Counted from the first letter of the stretch, positions 29,143 through 38,149 are shown. The stretch is 64,000 nt of DNA from Sphingobium fuliginis (GCF_004152845.1 NZ_SEON01000002.1:372001-436000), one strand, 5' to 3'. Translations and numbers: made by a program. Notes: generated from the sequence alone by a model not told the origin.

Positions 29143-29226
29143 GTTACTTTACCTATTCCCTTCTGGGCGGGGCATGAGCCCCTTAAACGAGAGTTGAAAA
29201 CAATATTCCGGGCAATCCCGCGGCGA

Positions 29227-29742
29227 TCAGGCCGCGTTCTTTTCCGCATAGGCGTTGAAGACCCGCGCGAGCTGGGCAGCCGGGGCCTGGGTGACGGTTG
29301 CGAGCTTGGTAGCCGGGGCGACCAGAAGGCCGACCAGCTTCGCGCGCAGTTCATCCAGCGACGGCATCGAGGCGAGCGCCTTGACGCCCTCCGCGTTCAG
29401 CAGCACTTCGCCCATCGCACCGCCAACGATCTCAAGCTTGTCGTTGGTCTTGGCGAATTCGACCGCAACCTTCGCGGCTGCGACCGGATCGGCCGAGGAA
29501 GCGAGCCCGACCGGACCGGTCAGCAGGTCGCTGATGCCGCTATAGTCGGTGCCTTCAAGGGCGATCTTGGCGAGGCGGTTCTTCGTAACCTTGTAGGTGC
29601 CGCCGGCTTCGCGCATCTTCTGGCGCAGCTGGGTCGACTGGGCGACCGTCAGCCCGAGGTTGCGGGTCACGACGACCACGCCGACTTCGGCCAGATGTGC
29701 GTTCAGCGCGGAAACGACCTCAGCTTTCTGATTACGATCCAT
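29227..29742 (-). CDS. rplJ: 50S ribosomal protein L10
   Basis: A 171-residue protein starting [20 protein letters not shown], with [10 protein letters not shown] in the rRNA-binding part. It forms the stalk base that carries L7/L12. ATG 29742 is chosen because GGAG lies about 8 bases before it and the protein begins there in the family. The open frame upstream runs through the leader and is not coding. Confidence 0.97.
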   Translation of the reverse strand: MDRNQKAEVVSALNAHLAEVGVVVVTRNLGLTVAQSTQLRQKMREAGGTYKVTKNRLAKIALEGTDYSGISDLLTGPVGLASSADPVAAAKVAVEFAKTNDKLEIVGGAMGEVLLNAEGVKALASMPSLDELRAKLVGLLVAPATKLATVTQAPAAQLARVFNAYAEKNAA

Positions 29743-29760
29743 GCCTTTACTCCACTTCAT

Positions 29761-29811
29761 GTCCGCCGGAAAATCCGGTGGACGGCAAAAACCCGCGACG
29801 AATCGCGGGGC
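29761..29811 (-). promoter_or_regulatory. rplJ leader with attenuator-like hairpin
   Basis: Reading the minus strand, CCCGCGA-TTCG-TCGCGGG followed by TTTTT (29811-29787) looks like an intrinsic terminator placed before the gene. Next comes a second hairpin, GTCCACCGGA/TCCGGCGGAC (29783-29761), only about 20 bases before the start. L10 with L7/L12 is known to bind its own mRNA leader in many bacteria, and this leader is a good candidate for such control. Confidence 0.55.
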
Positions 29812-29942
29812 ATTGGTCCGAAGGGGAGAGATCGACTGGCCCGCATCCCTCAGGGAGAACAGGCAGACCCGGACAGGCAAGGCCCGGCCGGTAAAGAACT
29901 TTTCCCCGTCTAGGCCGGAAATTAAGAAGGGCATATTCCCTT

Positions 29943-30487
29943 CACCGACTGTCTCGGACGGAAGACCATCGACATTTCTGCCGGGGGTCTGCTGCGGGCG
30001 CCCCTACAGATTTGGAGGCCCCCTGTCACGCAAAATCTGGCGATTGGCGATGGAAGGCGACGGAAAAGCGCCGCTTTACGCCGAAGTTCACACCATATGC
30101 GCGCATGCGCGCGAGCGCGCGTAGCCGCCCGGGTAATGGGTCCGACATTTCAAAGAAGGGAGCGGAATAGGCTGACCGCGGGGATGTAGGACAGGATGAA
30201 AGCGGTGCCAGGCCGGGCAATAGGATGTTTTTTCGCCAGCCGTGGCCGGGAGGTTACAGTCGGCAGGGCCGGTTCAGACGGTGCGATGATCCGCCGGGAG
30301 CAGGAGCGCGGAGCCCCCAGGCCAGAACGTGGAACAGAATCGCCGCCTTCCACCCCGTTCCCCCCTCCCCCAGGCCGTTCCCACCCGGAAGGATGGTTTA
30401 CGCCCCGTCGGACCCCTTGCCATGCAAGAGCAAATAGCCATATCCTTCCCCATCATGAACAGCTTCTCGATGATGGCATATCCCGCG
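29943..30487. other. Non-coding stretch between rplJ and clpS
   Basis: I find no convincing gene. It should contain the rplJ promoter region on one strand and the clpS promoter on the other. One stretch (30094-30113) is a strict 20-base alternation of pyrimidine and purine, ATATGCGCGCATGCGCGCG-like. The 3' part reads as an open extension of clpS, but it lacks family similarity. Confidence 0.5.
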
Positions 30488-30829
30488 ATGATGGCGGACA
30501 AGGATCAGGACGACCAGGGCGACGGCCCGGGCGGCCCCAATGTCGGCATCGCCACGCGCACGCGCGCCCGGACGAAAAAGCCCTCTCTCTACAAGGTGCT
30601 GATGCTGAACGACGACTACACGCCGATGGAATTCGTCGTGCACGTTCTCCAGCAATTCTTTCGCATGGACATGGAGGAGGCGACGCGCGTGATGCTGCAC
30701 GTCCACCAGCGGGGCGTCGGCGTATGCGGAATCTTCAGCTATGAAGTGGCGGAAACCAAGGTGAATCAGGTGATGGACTTTGCCCGCCAGAACCAGCACC
30801 CGCTCCAGTGCACCTTGGAAAAGGCCTGA
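30488..30829 (+). CDS. clpS: ATP-dependent Clp protease adaptor ClpS
   Basis: A protein of about 113 residues. After a variable acidic N-terminus comes the ClpS core: [40 protein letters not shown] and [12 protein letters not shown]. It binds N-degron substrates and delivers them to ClpAP. Several in-frame ATG codons exist (30421, 30454, 30472, 30488); none has a clear ribosome site, and 30488 is chosen for family length. No clpA is adjacent; the island starts after it. Confidence 0.92.
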   Translation: MMADKDQDDQGDGPGGPNVGIATRTRARTKKPSLYKVLMLNDDYTPMEFVVHVLQQFFRMDMEEATRVMLHVHQRGVGVCGIFSYEVAETKVNQVMDFARQNQHPLQCTLEKA

Positions 30830-31036
30830 TGGTGTCCCGGGGCACCTGACAGGCGGGCATAACGCGAATCTCACCGGCCCACGACTCGGGGCCATGCCCG
30901 GCAATCGATGACGTGGCACGGACCCAGCGGTTCGGTGACGCCTTCAGCCTGACCAGAGGATGGCATTCTGCCAGCGCGGCCGTGCAAGGCGTTTTTCCAG
31001 ACGGTGCTGTCAGTCCAACGCGAACTCGTCGCCATC

Positions 31037-31147
31037 AGATGCTCTTATGTCAGCCGGGCACTCCAGCATGGGGAAAGCAGCGAAGGCATGCACATCCCGG
31101 CCCGGGAACTGGAGAATATCGTGGTAGAGAAGCTCCCGACCCTGTGC
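31037..31147 (+). pseudogene. Scrap of a large serine recombinase
   Basis: About 37 residues, RCSYVSRALQHG followed by HIPARELENIVVEKL, resemble the zinc-ribbon and following region of large serine site-specific recombinases, which have a YYVSR...LPA.E.E pattern. The catalytic domain is absent. It marks the left side of the accessory island. Confidence 0.5.
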
Positions 31148-31224
31148 AGGTATCCGTTGCAGTTCGCCATGGACATCGGCATGTCCATCGATGGTGCCAA
31201 CCTGCCAGCATTCGTCGCCGGCAT

Positions 31225-31755
31225 CGAGACGCTGGCCGGTATGGCTATCGCCGCATCCATGCCTTGCTGGGCCAAGCGGGCTGGCAGGTCAGCCTGTCGG
31301 TGGTCGAGCGTCTCTGGCGGCGGGAGGGTCTTAAAGTGCCGAAGTGGCAACCGAAACGGCGGCGGCTCTGGCGCGGCGACGGATCGTGCGTCCGGCTGCG
31401 CCCGGAGCATCGCGGGCATGTGTGGTCCTACGACTTCGTCGAGGATCAGACGCACAACGGTCGCAAGTTCCGGATGCTCAACATCATCGACGAGTTCAGC
31501 CGGGAGAACGGCTATATCGAAAGCTTCAATGCCCGTCTGCGAGATGAACTGCTCAACGGCGAAATCTTCTTTAGTCTTGAAGAGGTGCGGATCGTCACCG
31601 GCTGGTGGCGCGATCATTACAACCGGGCAAGGCCGCACAGCAGCCTCGGATATCGACCACCGGCCCCGGAAACGATCAGGATGCCAGCCTGGCCGCTCGG
31701 CTCCGCTACGCTCCGCCTCCCGTCCAGGCTGGCATCGGAGGCGCAATTCAACTAA
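31225..31755 (+). pseudogene. IS3-family transposase orfB with deleted catalytic middle
   Basis: The frame includes RYGYRRIHALLGQAGW and HVWSYDFVEDQTHNGRKFRM with the first catalytic aspartate. It then jumps at about 31501 to ENGYIESFNARLRDELLNG and RPHSSLGYRPPAPE. In intact IS407-type orfB, roughly 60-70 residues with the second aspartate lie between these. The join falls at a GGGAG shared by both expected sides, consistent with deletion at microhomology. orfA and clear terminal repeats are not seen, so it is inactive. Confidence 0.8.
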
Positions 31756-31923
31756 CTACGCAATCGGACCAGTCATCGCGGGCAGTCCAATCACCCAAAC
31801 TGGTGGAGGGTGATGCACCATGCCCTGACGCCATGCTCCCGGAAGCAACCTGTAATCGCTCCGTCTTAGCATTCTTTTCACCATGATAGTTTAGGAACGA
31901 CGGATCTGGGAGAGGGCTGTCGC

Positions 31924-32448
31924 GTGCTCAAGGCGTTACAGATTGGCTACAAACCTCGTGAGACACGTCACCCGGTGTTGATTCCGGCGAGGATGCGCGT
32001 GGGCGAATCCTGGGTCGAAGCGGTGATCCATAATCTGTCCTCGGGTGGCGCACTCGTGGCATCCGACGAAGCCCCCGAGCGCGGCACTTATGTAGAGATA
32101 CGGCGTGGGCGACTGACGATTATAGGGCGGGTCGTCTGGCGGAAAGATCGCTTTTTCGGGATTCAGGCGCAGGGCAGGCTCGATATCGCTGCCATAATCA
32201 ATGAACCGCGCCTGGCTTCCCGTCCCCGATCTGCGAATGATCCCGAATCATCCTATGAGCGCCGGGCTCAGCCAAGAGCGGACGCAGATGCGCGCATTGC
32301 GCGCCAATTGGAGAATAGCCGACGTTGGTCAGCGGCATTCCAATTTGGTGTGTTCGTAGTCCTTGCTCTCATTGCCGCAGGCTTTGCCGCCAACGAACTT
32401 TACCAGATCCTCTCGCGACCGTTTTCCGAACTGGAAAGTCACCTTTAG
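31924..32448 (+). CDS. PilZ-domain protein with C-terminal membrane helix
   Basis: A 174-residue protein starting with GTG. Residues 12-95 are a PilZ-type domain with RHPVLIPARM and a later NLSSGGALV, the pattern that binds cyclic di-GMP, although the first arginine motif is shortened. A transmembrane helix lies near residues 140-160. It is in the island, so it may be a hitchhiker. The window's diguanylate cyclase is far away. Confidence 0.75.
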   Translation: MLKALQIGYKPRETRHPVLIPARMRVGESWVEAVIHNLSSGGALVASDEAPERGTYVEIRRGRLTIIGRVVWRKDRFFGIQAQGRLDIAAIINEPRLASRPRSANDPESSYERRAQPRADADARIARQLENSRRWSAAFQFGVFVVLALIAAGFAANELYQILSRPFSELESHL

Positions 32449-32857
32449 TACTCCGCCTGTCAAACGGCCCTTTAGCTGCACGCTGCCCGAACCTACACCA
32501 GCAGGCTCAAGGCTGTGTGAGCCGTCCGGCGGCCAAGTCGCGCGCCATCGTGATGAATGCCTGGAAGAATTCCGGCGATTGGAATAATAGAGACACAACG
32601 GCACGAGCGGTGGCGTCCAGTCTTCGAGAATGAATCTTGGCTCGTGACACGAACTGGAACTCGCCCTACGCCCTGCAACATTACCCAAGACAGGCGATCG
32701 ACCCAGCAAAAGCGACCCTTATACGACATATGGCGCATGATTTTATCTGCCCGACGGCGGACGGGCAGCTTTCGCTCTTCTCCGCCGTCGATGGACGCAA
32801 GGTCGTCTTCAACCCGATCGGCCTGGGTCTTTCCCCGTGGCTGCGTGTTGTTCGCGC
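32449..32857. other. Gap with no recognisable gene
   Basis: Short open frames exist on both strands, but none shows a family or a ribosome site I can support. It may hold decayed sequence of the island. Confidence 0.45.
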
Positions 32858-33256
32858 ATGACAACAGCAACTATGGAACGTTCGGGTGGCTGCGCCTGTG
32901 GCGCATTGAGGTTCATAGCCCGAGGTGACGCGTCACGTGTGGGCCTTTGTCACTGCCTTGTTTGTCAGAGAGCGCATGGCGCACCCTATCTTGCCTTTGC
33001 CGTCTTTGCCCGCGCGGCCGTCGCTCTTTGCGGTCCATATGCGGCGTGGGAGAGCAGCCCCGGCTATTATCGGCTACATTGCCCTACATGCGGATCTCGG
33101 TTCGTGAACCTTGCCGGCGATGAGATCGAGCTTCCCGTCGCGAGCTTCGACGACGCCACGGGTCTTGTGCCGCAATATGAGAACTGGATCACCCGTCGGC
33201 TGCCGTGGGTCGCGCCTCTTCCCGTTCCTCAATTTGCACGCAATCGGGAGTCTTGA
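32858..33256 (+). CDS. GFA-family (CENP-V/GFA) zinc protein
   Basis: A 132-residue protein with the three cysteine groups of the GFA fold: GGCACGALRF, CHCLVCQ and HCPTCGSRF, which bind zinc. Family members include a glutathione-dependent formaldehyde-activating protein, but most have no tested function. ATG 32858 or 32873 could start it. A second GFA gene lies at 55742-56164. Confidence 0.85.
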   Translation: MTTATMERSGGCACGALRFIARGDASRVGLCHCLVCQRAHGAPYLAFAVFARAAVALCGPYAAWESSPGYYRLHCPTCGSRFVNLAGDEIELPVASFDDATGLVPQYENWITRRLPWVAPLPVPQFARNRES

Positions 33257-33259
33257 AGT

Positions 33260-33346
33260 TTAGCGGACATATATGAGCACAGCGAGGCGGATCACCTCGG
33301 GCGACGAGTTGAAGTATCGGAACGGGCTCTTGGGGCGGCTGCTCAC
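33260..33346 (-). pseudogene. N-terminal scrap of an IS6-family transposase
   Basis: On the minus strand, starting with GTG 33346, the frame reads SRPKSPFRYFNSSPEVIRLA followed by VLIYVR and a stop. This matches the start of IS6/IS26-type transposases. The catalytic DDE region is missing. The DNA behind it (33347-33400), reading GTGGCAACGGGTAAAC, may be the remaining IS end. It sits between the GFA gene and the GH51 gene. Confidence 0.7.
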
Positions 33347-33483
33347 GCCGTCTGTTTACCCGTTGCCACTTAGCTTTGACGGCGCCCTCCCCAGCGCTGA
33401 GTGAAGATATTCCTAGAAATAGTCGGAGTAATTTCCTACAGCGGCATGTCTGAATATTGGATAGGCGGCGGGAGGGTCGAAGG

Positions 33484-35088
33484 GTGCAGCTAAATCTCAC
33501 GCTGGCGTTGGCGGTAGCCGCTGTTCCGGCGTCGGCTCTGGCGCAACCGGCATCTGTCGCCATGACGGTCGCCGCCGACGGTACGGGACCGACCATCGAC
33601 CGCGACATCTTCGGTCAGTTCGCCGAAAATCTGGGAACAGGCATCTATGGCGGCGTCTGGGTGGGCGAAGACTCGCCGATACCCAATGTGCGTGGCATTC
33701 GCAGCGATGTGGTTCAGGCGCTGAAGGAATTGAATGTTCCGAGCGTTCGCTGGCCGGGCGGGTGCTTTGCCGACGAATATCATTGGCGCGATGGGGTCGG
33801 TCCTCGCGCCAAGCGGGCGGTGACGGTGAACGGCAGCTGGGGCAACGCGCTGGAGAAGAATGATTTCGGCACGGACGAATTTTTCGACTTCATCGATCAG
33901 ATCGGGGCCGAAGCCTATATATCGGTCAACATGGGATCGGGCAGCGTCAAGGAAGCCGCCGACTGGCTCGCGTACATGACCGCTGATCGCGGCACGACGG
34001 CGGGGGCGGAACGCGCAGCCAATGGCCATCCCAAACCCTACCGAGTCAAATTTCTGGGTCTTGGGAACGAAAGCTGGAGTTGTGGCGGCGCGTACACGCC
34101 CGACTATTATGTCGATGAAATGAAGCGCTACGCTCGCTTCGCCCGTAACCTCAACCTCGAACAGCAGGGCACGGACAATCCTGCGGGCGGTTCGGTAGCC
34201 GGATCGGACCCGATGCAACGGATCGCGGTTGGGCCCGGCGGACTGGACACGGCCTATACCGAAGCCGTCATGAAGGCATGGAAGGCGCATGACTGGAGCT
34301 GGAGCATCGAAGGGCTGTCGATGCACAACTATACCTGGATCAGCTGGCCCCCGCCCTTTTCCAGCATCGACTTTGGCGAGCGCGAATATGCGATGCTCAT
34401 CAAGGACACGCTGAAGATGGAGGAGATGATCCGCGTTCACTCAGCGGTGATGGACAAATACGATCCGGACAAGAAAGTCCCGCTGGTCATAGATGAGTGG
34501 GGCGTTTGGCTCGCGAAGCTGCCAGGCAGCAAGGATGGTTTCCTGCATCAGCAGAACTCCATCCGCGACGCCGTCATCGCTTCGATCAACCTCAACATGT
34601 TCGTCCGCCATGCCGAACGGGTCCGCATGACCGCCATCGCCCAAATGGTGAACGTGCTTCAGGCGATGATCCTGACGGACGGGCCGAAGATGGTGCTGAC
34701 GCCCACCTATTACTTGTTCAAAATGTATGTGCCGTTCCAGAACGCCACGCGCTTGCCGATTAGCTTCGACGCGGGAACATACAGGTTCGGCGAGGTGAGC
34801 GTGCCGCGCATCGATGCGATTGCGGCGCGCGGCGCCGACGGGAAGCTGTGGATCGCGCTCACCAACGTCGACCCGAACAATGCCGCCTCCATCGATGCGG
34901 CGGTGGCGGGCATCCGCGCGCGCAAGGCATCGGGTACCGTGCTGACCGCATCGCGGGTCGATGCGGTCAACAGCTATGACAAGCCCGACATGGTCAAGCC
35001 GCAGCCAAGTGCCGCCAAGGTGATCGGCGGCCGGTTGAAAGTGACATTGCCGCCCAAGTCGGTAACCGTTCTGAGCGTTATGGAATGA
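33484..35088 (+). CDS. Exported alpha-L-arabinofuranosidase, GH51
   Basis: A 534-residue enzyme beginning with a signal peptide (LALAVAAVPASALA). The acid/base glutamate is in GLGNESW near residue 195 and the nucleophile in VIDEWGVW near residue 336. SVRWPGGCFADEYHWRDGVG is a family hallmark. It removes arabinofuranosyl groups from arabinan or arabinoxylan. GTG 33484 has GGAGGG 7-8 bases before it. GH51 enzymes are often cytoplasmic, so export here is notable. It leads the arabinofuranoside cluster. Confidence 0.92.
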   Translation: MQLNLTLALAVAAVPASALAQPASVAMTVAADGTGPTIDRDIFGQFAENLGTGIYGGVWVGEDSPIPNVRGIRSDVVQALKELNVPSVRWPGGCFADEYHWRDGVGPRAKRAVTVNGSWGNALEKNDFGTDEFFDFIDQIGAEAYISVNMGSGSVKEAADWLAYMTADRGTTAGAERAANGHPKPYRVKFLGLGNESWSCGGAYTPDYYVDEMKRYARFARNLNLEQQGTDNPAGGSVAGSDPMQRIAVGPGGLDTAYTEAVMKAWKAHDWSWSIEGLSMHNYTWISWPPPFSSIDFGEREYAMLIKDTLKMEEMIRVHSAVMDKYDPDKKVPLVIDEWGVWLAKLPGSKDGFLHQQNSIRDAVIASINLNMFVRHAERVRMTAIAQMVNVLQAMILTDGPKMVLTPTYYLFKMYVPFQNATRLPISFDAGTYRFGEVSVPRIDAIAARGADGKLWIALTNVDPNNAASIDAAVAGIRARKASGTVLTASRVDAVNSYDKPDMVKPQPSAAKVIGGRLKVTLPPKSVTVLSVME

Positions 35089-35140
35089 TGGTCAAACGCC
35101 GACATCGAACGACCGCCCGCGCGAACCGGGACCGGATCGC

Positions 35141-35367
35141 GTGAAAGCTGTTGCCGCGTTGGCCGCAGTTGCAGCGACCATCTTTCCCGTCGATTTGCCA
35201 GCTTTTCCGTCGATTTGCCGGCCGCCTCTCCCCCACCGCCTTCCGCCGCGTCGCCGGCGGCGAAGCAGCGCCTTATCGTGCTGAGCGACATTGAGACGGA
35301 CCCCGACGATACCCAATCCTTCACTGTTATGGTTCACAAGCCAGCATCTCGCCGCACCAGGATTTGA
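35141..35367 (+). pseudogene. Truncated, frameshifted DUF1593-like gene
   Basis: A signal-like start (GTG 35141, KAVAALAAVAATIF) is followed, in another frame, by RLIVLSDIETDPDDTQSF, which resembles the first metal-binding strand of DUF1593 nucleoside-hydrolase-like proteins. A direct repeat of CCGTCGATTTGCC near 35188 and 35206 lies at the frame change. The frame ends at 35367, far short of the family. The rest of 35089-35589 has no gene; TTTACTCCGA occurs twice before GH127. Confidence 0.5.
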
Positions 35368-35589
35368 ATAAGGTAATGGCCGTGCTGCACCAGCATAAGC
35401 ACGGGCTTGTATATGCGCAGCCACGATGGTGTGTGATCCGCCATATGCGGCAAATATCGCACCCGACGAACGGTCCATGTCGAACCGAGGTGGCGCCTGG
35501 ACCTCGACATTTACTCCGATAAGATTCATAGTTTACTCCGACAAATTGGTTCGATAGGGTGCTCTTGGGCATCTGATTGGGAGATTTAC

Positions 35590-37902
35590 ATGAGCTGGAC
35601 GCGTCGCAGTACGCTGGGGGCTGGAATCGCGTTTGGGGCCCTGCCGCGATTCACATGGGCCGCGCCGGCTGCGACGTCGATCGCGACACCCTTTTCCCTG
35701 TCGCAGGTCAGGTTGAAGCCTTCGATCTTCCTGACGTCGGTCCGGGCGAACGCGCGCTATCTCCTGTCGCTCGACGCCGACCGGCTGCTGCATAATTTCC
35801 ACGCCGGCGCCGGATTGCCGACTAGGGGTAAGGTCTATGGGGGGTGGGAATCGCGCGGGATCGCGGGCCATTCGCTGGGCCATTATATGAGCGCGGTGTC
35901 GCTGATCCACGCCCAGACGGGCGACCCGCAATTCCGCGACCGCGCCGCTTATATCGTCGGCCAACTCAAGGCGATCCAAGCCAGGCACGGGGACGGCTAT
36001 GCTGGCGGCACCACGGTCGATCGCGACGGCAAGACCGTCGATGGCAAGGTCGTGTATGAGGAACTGCGCAGGGGCGAAATCCGCTCGACCGGGTTCAGCC
36101 TGAACGACGGATGGGTCCCCTTGTACACCTATCACAAGATCATGGCAGGCGCGCTGGACGCGCATCAGCATGCGGGGATCAAGGACGGCTTGACCGTGGC
36201 GATCGGGCTGGGCGACTATCTGGGCAAAATCCTAGAGGGGTTGAGCGATACGCAGGTCCAAGACATCCTGCGCACCGAGCATGGCGGGCTGACCGAATCA
36301 TATGCCGAACTCTACAAGCGCACCGGCAATCGCCGCTGGCTGACCCTGTCGGAACGGATGCGGCATCACGCGATCGTCGATCCGCTTCAGGCCGGGCGTG
36401 ATGAACTCGCCGGCAAGCACGCCAATACCCAGATTCCGAAGATCATCGGCGAGGCGCGACTGCATGAACTGACGGGCAACGCGGACCGCGCGAAAGTCGC
36501 ACAGTTCTTTTGGACCACGGTCACGCGCGACCACAGCTACGTCATCGGCGGCAACTCGGATCACGAGCATTTCGGCCTGCCGCGCCAGCTTGCCCAACGG
36601 CTCGACCAACAGACGTGCGAGGCGTGCAACAGCTACAACATGCTGCGCCTGACGCGGCATCTGTACAGTTGGAGTGGCGAGGCCAGCTATTTCGATTTCT
36701 ACGAGCGCGCGCACCTCAACCATATCATGAGCCAGCAAGACCCGAAGACGGGCATGTTCACCTATTTCACCGCGCTGGCACCGGGAATGGGACGGGTGCA
36801 TTCCAGCCCCACCGAGGATTTCTGGTGCTGTGTCGGCTCGGGTATGGAGAGCCATTCGAAGCATGGCGAAAGTATCTATTGGAAGCGCGGCGATGCGGTT
36901 GCGATCAACCTCTATTACGCCTCCACGCTGAACGCGCCCGAAGCGAAACTCGACATGGATACCGAATTTCCGCTGGGCAATATGGTGCGGATTGCGGTGA
37001 CGAATGCGCCGAAAAGGCTCGCGCTGCGCGTGCCGGGCTGGTGCGCCGACCCGTTGTTGAAGGTGAACGGCAAGACTGCGGGCGTCCGGGATGGCGGCTA
37101 TCTGATGCTGACCGGACTGAAGGCGGGGGACCGGATTGAACTGTCGCTGCCCATGCCGGTACGGGTCGAATCGATGCCCGATGATGCCAAGCTGGTGGCG
37201 TTCGTCAGCGGGCCGCTCGTCCTGGCTGGTGATATGGGGCCTGGCAAGGGAGCTTGGGACGGCCTCGACCCCGCCATCGTTACCGACCGCGCCGAACCGG
37301 TGCTGGTGGCGGCTGCCGGACTGCATCACTATCGCCTGGGCGAACAGGGCAAGCCGGGCGACCTGACGCTACGCCCCTTTTTTGCGCAGCATGAGAACCG
37401 CACCGCCGTCTATTTCCGACGCTTCGACGTGGCGGAATGGCCGACCCAGGAAGCCGCGTGGACCCAAGCCTCGAAAGACCGGGCGGACTTGGCCGCGCGC
37501 ACGATCGACGTGATCCGGCTGGGGGAGCAACAGCCGGAGGTGGATCACGCCTTTGCGGACAGCGGTCAGTCGGCGCCCGTTTCCCACGTCGCCGACCGCA
37601 GCCGGAACGTGAATGTCGGGTTCTTCGAATTTGACCTGGCCGTCGCGCCCGGCCCGCTCGCGCTTCAGGTCGCTTATGGCGGCAGGCAGCGCGACAAGGA
37701 TTTTCGGATCATGATCGATAGCGAGCAACTGGTGCGCGAACGCTTGCCGGGGGAGAGTACTAGCGCCCGCAACGTGCAGACCTATGCGCTGCCGACGAAA
37801 ATGACGCAGGGTAAGTCGAAGATTCGCGTCCGCTTCGAATCGGACAAGTGGCAGGGCGTCGAGGTCTATACGGCCCGCACCATGCGGCTCAAATCGGTCT
37901 AG
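35590..37902 (+). CDS. Exported beta-L-arabinofuranosidase-like enzyme, GH127
   Basis: A 770-residue protein of the DUF1680/GH127 type. TRRSTLGAG in the leader suggests Tat export. QTCEACNSYNMLRLT near residue 340 and DFWCCVGSGMESHSKHGE near residue 413 hold the glutamate and cysteines that bind zinc and act as nucleophile in HypBA1-type enzymes. Beta-L-arabinofuranosides occur on plant hydroxyproline-rich glycoproteins. A related GH146 specificity is possible. Its TAG stop is on the outer arm of a palindromic repeat. Confidence 0.9.
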   Translation: MSWTRRSTLGAGIAFGALPRFTWAAPAATSIATPFSLSQVRLKPSIFLTSVRANARYLLSLDADRLLHNFHAGAGLPTRGKVYGGWESRGIAGHSLGHYMSAVSLIHAQTGDPQFRDRAAYIVGQLKAIQARHGDGYAGGTTVDRDGKTVDGKVVYEELRRGEIRSTGFSLNDGWVPLYTYHKIMAGALDAHQHAGIKDGLTVAIGLGDYLGKILEGLSDTQVQDILRTEHGGLTESYAELYKRTGNRRWLTLSERMRHHAIVDPLQAGRDELAGKHANTQIPKIIGEARLHELTGNADRAKVAQFFWTTVTRDHSYVIGGNSDHEHFGLPRQLAQRLDQQTCEACNSYNMLRLTRHLYSWSGEASYFDFYERAHLNHIMSQQDPKTGMFTYFTALAPGMGRVHSSPTEDFWCCVGSGMESHSKHGESIYWKRGDAVAINLYYASTLNAPEAKLDMDTEFPLGNMVRIAVTNAPKRLALRVPGWCADPLLKVNGKTAGVRDGGYLMLTGLKAGDRIELSLPMPVRVESMPDDAKLVAFVSGPLVLAGDMGPGKGAWDGLDPAIVTDRAEPVLVAAAGLHHYRLGEQGKPGDLTLRPFFAQHENRTAVYFRRFDVAEWPTQEAAWTQASKDRADLAARTIDVIRLGEQQPEVDHAFADSGQSAPVSHVADRSRNVNVGFFEFDLAVAPGPLALQVAYGGRQRDKDFRIMIDSEQLVRERLPGESTSARNVQTYALPTKMTQGKSKIRVRFESDKWQGVEVYTARTMRLKSV

Positions 37903-38045
37903 GGTGTGTGGGGATTCAGTTCAGGGTGGAGCGAAAATGGTGGCTTTCGAGAACCAGCGCGCAGCGTACTCAAAGTACGTGAGCACTGGAAGCGCAGAAA
38001 GCCGCCATTTGCAGCCCGCCATGGGCTGAATCCCCACACACCCTA
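37900..38045 (-). repeat. 146-bp nested palindrome, copy 1
   Basis: The outer arms are perfect 20-base inverted repeats (37900-37919 and 38026-38045, core GTGTGGGGATTCAG). Inside are stems built on GGCTTTC/GAAAGCC, CCAG/CTGG and a central CGTAC-TTTGA-GTACG. A related copy is at 60097-60260 with changed but still paired stems. It fills the gap after GH127 and touches the next repeat. Confidence 0.85.
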
Positions 38046-38149
38046 GAGCCGATTCCGATCCGATTGCATAGGCTCGACTGCTCTAAGTTTTTGTTTTGTC
38101 GCGTTTTCCGAGTCAGCAGATGATTCCATCTGCTTGGAAAACGCTCTAG
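38043..38149 (-). repeat. 107-bp twin-hairpin element, inverted copy in the island
   Basis: Bounded by CTAG on both sides and read on the minus strand, it is nearly identical to 28387-28493. It abuts the palindromic element, sharing the CTAG at 38043-38046. The remaining bases to the GH43 start (38150-38244) should hold its promoter. Confidence 0.85.

Noticed and set aside
30329..30487. N-terminal extension of clpS
   Set aside because: The added sequence is unlike the family and no ribosome site precedes the upstream starts.
32637..32861. 74-codon frame MARDTNWN...
   Set aside because: No ribosome site, no family, and it lies in a decayed part of the island.
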